From NCBI RefSeq assembly GCF_003399635.1, contig NZ_NBXB01000029.1:1-64000 (forward strand): DNA of 64,000 bases, in the 5' to 3' direction. The notes under the pieces were generated by a model. The model had not been told where the DNA came from and did not search any database. It saw only the letters and a program-made list of their open reading frames with translations. Shown one piece after another: positions 61,781 to 64,000 of this stretch. The DNA comes from Subtercola boreus (GTDB taxonomy: Bacteria; Actinomycetota; Actinomycetes; Actinomycetales; Microbacteriaceae). Position numbers and translations under genes: made by a program. Numbering within the stretch: the stretch's first letter is position 1; every line of letters begins with the position of its first letter.

Positions 61781-61868
61781 ACCAGTAGCCCGAACGGGAA
61801 AGACGAAGGCCCGCGGCACCCTGGGGGGGGTCGCAGGCCTCATGACAGCGGTGCGCAACAGCGGCCGG

Positions 61869-62264
61869 CGGTGGAGATGCGGGGAATTGAACCCCGGTCC
61901 ACTGCTGTGGTCGTATGCCTTCTACGGGCGTAGCCAGCAAGATGTTCTACTCGGCTCCGGAAGTTGTCGCTGGCACCTGATCCGACGAGCCCAGCCTGAG
62001 TGCAAGTCCCCGTGTGCCCTCAGACACAACACACGAGCAATCCCTCTAGATAACGCCAGGATCCGGGTAGAGGGCATTCCCGGTCTGACGGTTCCTTATG
62101 CGGCTAGCTGGAGCTTAGGCTGCGAGAGCGAAAGCGGCCTGCTTGGCCGGAACAGTGCTGTTTTGATTGGCACTTATTGTTTGCGCGGATCGTTTACGAG
62201 ATAACCGTGCGTCCTCGGCCCGCTTCTCACACTCACTCAGGCAATGTCGAAACCGATCATCCCC
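61869..62264 (-). ncRNA. ssrA: Transfer-messenger RNA (tmRNA)
   Basis: tmRNA rescues stalled ribosomes. On the minus strand the 5' end GGGGATGATCGGTTTCGAC begins at 62264, and the 3' tRNA-like T-arm with GGTTCAATTCC ends at CATCTCCA near 61872; the two ends pair. CCA is not encoded. The tag reading frame ends in the order ANQNSTVPAKQAAFALAA then TAA at about 62116-62172. TTGACA at 62308-62313 is a possible -35 box. A loose hairpin near 61815-61843 may terminate it. Confidence 0.95.
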
Positions 62265-62363
62265 GCGAGCAGCTGAAGAGCTGGGCCACTGTTGCACACT
62301 GTTGAGTTGTCAAGGTCGCCACCCTCTCAGGCAGCCCTCCACTCTAACAGCTAATGTCGGCTC

Positions 62364-63287
62364 ATGACGACTTCCCGCTGGACCCCGGCCCTCCTCCCCT
62401 CCCTCAGCGGCAAGACCTTCGTGGTCACGGGCGGGAACGCCGGGCTCGGCTACTGGGCATCCGAGTTCCTCGCGAGACGTGGCGCGTCCGTGATCATCGC
62501 CGCACGCAACGAGCAGAAGGCCAGCCGCGCGATCGCGTCGATCCTCACCCGCGCCCCGCTTGGCAGTGTGCGCTCTGTGAAGCTCGACGTGGCAGACCTG
62601 GCCTCGGTGGAGGCCGCCGCCCGAGAGCTGTCGACGGGCCCCGTCGACGGCCTCATCCTGAACGCCGGACTCACCGAGTCGTCGAAACGTGCCTTCACGG
62701 CCGACGGTTTCGAGATCATGTTCGGCACCAACTTCCTCGGCCACTTCGCGCTCACAGCGCGGCTCATGCCGACCCTGCTCGCCACGGCCGGCTCGAGGGT
62801 GGTCTCGCTCGGCAGCATCAGCCACGAATTCTTCGACCTCGATCTGGATGACCTGCAGAGCGAGGACTATTCGAGCTTTCGCACCTACGGCCGCTCGAAA
62901 CTCAGTGTGATGCTCTTCGGATTCGAACTCGACCGCCGCCTCCGGAAGGCGGGCCACAGCACCCGGAGCCTCGTCGCCCACCCAGGATTCGCACTGGATG
63001 GGTTGGGCGCGTCACGCCCGGGCATCGGCGCGAAACGCTCGAACGCCGCGGCGCGCACGGCCCTCGCCACGTTCGCACAGGGCAAGGACGCCGGCGCCCT
63101 GCCGATCGTCCGCGCCGCCGCCGATCCGCTGGCCGAGGGAGGCGACTACTGGGGCCCCGACGGCTGGCGCCAGCTGAAGGGCGACCCGACGGTGGTCCCC
63201 GCGCGAAGCCGCTCCCGCGACATCCGCACCGCCGGCGCGCTCTGGAGCATCGCCGAGAACCTGACCGGCACGTCCCTCACGCTCTGA
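62364..63287 (+). CDS. Short-chain dehydrogenase/reductase (SDR)
   Basis: The 307-residue protein has TGGNAGLGYWASEFLARRG for the cofactor, NAG in LILNAGLTESS, GTNFLGHFALTARLMP, Ser in VVSLGSISHEF and YGRSKLSVMLFGFEL for the active site. It belongs to the retinol-dehydrogenase/light-dependent-reductase-like SDR type. ATG at 62364 is used. It is convergent with the ABC permease gene, 4 bases apart. Substrate not known. Confidence 0.87.
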   Translation: MTTSRWTPALLPSLSGKTFVVTGGNAGLGYWASEFLARRGASVIIAARNEQKASRAIASILTRAPLGSVRSVKLDVADLASVEAAARELSTGPVDGLILNAGLTESSKRAFTADGFEIMFGTNFLGHFALTARLMPTLLATAGSRVVSLGSISHEFFDLDLDDLQSEDYSSFRTYGRSKLSVMLFGFELDRRLRKAGHSTRSLVAHPGFALDGLGASRPGIGAKRSNAAARTALATFAQGKDAGALPIVRAAADPLAEGGDYWGPDGWRQLKGDPTVVPARSRSRDIRTAGALWSIAENLTGTSLTL

Positions 63288-63291
63288 CCCG

Positions 63292-64000
63292 TCACCGCGA
63301 GCTCACCGTGCGGAACTTGCGCACACTCAATGGAATGAACACCGCCAGCAACACCACGATGCCGATGAGCACCGTCAGTACCGGATGCTGCTGCGTCCAG
63401 ACGTCGGCCACCGGAGTGCCCGGCGGAACATTGCCGAACAGCGTTCGAGCAGCCTGCACCAGCGCCGAGACCGGGTTGTACTCCGCGAAGATGCGCAGCG
63501 GCGTCGGCAACGTGTCGCTCGGTACGAACGCGTTCGAAATGAACGTGAGGGGGAACAGCACGAGGAACGACACGTTGTTGATGACCTCGGGGCTCCGTAC
63601 GCTCATCCCGATGAACGCCATCACCCACGAGAACGCGTAGGCGAAGAGCAGCAGCAGCACGACCGCCGCAGCTGCCTCGAGAAAACTCGATCGCACCCGC
63701 CAGCCCACGATGAACCCCGTCGTCATCATCACCGCCATCGAGATCGTGTTGATCAGCAGGTCGCCGGTGGTACGCCCGATCAGCACGGAGGCCTGGTTCA
63801 TGGGCAGCGTGCGGAAGCGGTCGATGATGCCGTCCTTCAGATCCTGCGCCATCGCCGAGCCCGAGTACGTCGACCCGAACACGACGGTCTGGGCAAAGAT
63901 GCCCGCCATGATGAACTCGGTGTAGCTGCTGCCCGGAATGTCGATCACGCCGGCGTACACATAACTGAAGAGCAGCACGAACATGATCGGCTGCAGCAGC
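63292..64000 (-). CDS. ABC-2 type multidrug permease, DrrB-like (start beyond the window)
   Basis: The protein, 236 codons visible, has at least five hydrophobic segments and the ABC-2 features FVLLFSYVYAG, GIFAQTVVFGSTYSG, DRFRTLPMNQASVLIGR, and NNVSFLVLFPLTFISNAFVPSDTLP. It forms the membrane part of a daunorubicin-type exporter; the ATPase gene should lie upstream, to the right. The C-terminus ends VRKFRTVSSR. The start codon is outside the window. Confidence 0.88.
   Translation of the reverse strand, partial: LLQPIMFVLLFSYVYAGVIDIPGSSYTEFIMAGIFAQTVVFGSTYSGSAMAQDLKDGIIDRFRTLPMNQASVLIGRTTGDLLINTISMAVMMTTGFIVGWRVRSSFLEAAAAVVLLLLFAYAFSWVMAFIGMSVRSPEVINNVSFLVLFPLTFISNAFVPSDTLPTPLRIFAEYNPVSALVQAARTLFGNVPPGTPVADVWTQQHPVLTVLIGIVVLLAVFIPLSVRKFRTVSSR

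Overview
The window is a piece of a high-GC actinobacterial chromosome, most likely from the family Microbacteriaceae. The clues are a one-chain 2-oxoglutarate decarboxylase (kgd), a SigR-RsrA pair of the mycothiol type, a GuaB1-type IMPDH-like enzyme, a MarP-like membrane serine protease, a direct-sulfhydrylation methionine pair (metY-metX), frequent GTG starts and 4-nt start/stop overlaps. Genus and species cannot be fixed from the sequence alone.

Positions 1 to about 2770 are the end of an integrated accessory element. It holds the 3' part of an IS21-type istB with the IS end, a small protein with an HEPN-like RNxxxH motif, a DUF2971 protein on the opposite strand, an excisionase-like HTH gene, a field of GTGGGTAC repeats, arm-type repeats, and a truncated tRNA-Arg(CCG) 3' end that looks like the attachment site. 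Base composition is visibly less GC-rich here than in the rest.

From 2788 on the window is mostly core chromosome. 2788-11163: SGNH lipoprotein, an ECF sigma factor with a membrane partner, glutamine amidotransferase, arginase-family enzyme, crotonase, disulfide oxidoreductase, an HExxH protein and an SDR. 11471-17213 (minus strand): iron-box-controlled SIP-domain protein, amidase, GNAT, ung, S51 peptidase, phosphoribosyltransferase, SDR. 17293-19894: metY-metX separated by a strong hairpin. 19923-23057: histidine kinase, membrane protein and response regulator operon. 23135-28786: MFS transporter, small membrane protein, GT87-like mannosyltransferase with a thiamine-binding protein, NAD(P)HX dehydratase, Old Yellow Enzyme. 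28830-29993: a DUF559-type gene bracketed by matching inverted repeats. 30047-34090: two CNNM/HlyC proteins and guaB1. 34248-38298: kgd followed by a triplicated terminator. 38306-43341: rsrA-sigR divergent from aroA-rsgA, then hisN. 43351-44830: cysK-cysE. 45190-50991 (minus strand): a complete NAD operon, nrtR-like Nudix regulator-nadA-nadB-nadC-cysteine desulfurase. 51365-58409: AraC regulator, UBP zinc finger with an LLM flavin monooxygenase, ppc, MarP-like protease. 58445-64000: amidohydrolase with MarR regulator, a secreted-type protein, a decayed MNT-HEPN toxin-antitoxin pair, tmRNA, an SDR and the start-less end of an ABC-2 permease.

Several parts form working units. SigR has an exact GGAAT-N18-GTT promoter overlapping the divergent aroA start, which predicts self-control under thiol stress. 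The nad operon carries its own cysteine desulfurase, which would supply sulfur for the NadA iron-sulfur cluster. cysK-cysE and metY-metX together cover cysteine and methionine synthesis. No clearly new complete system was proven; the best candidates are the HEPN-like/DUF2971 cargo with its repeat field, the inverted-repeat cassette around the DUF559 gene, and palindromic repeats inserted in frame in nadB.
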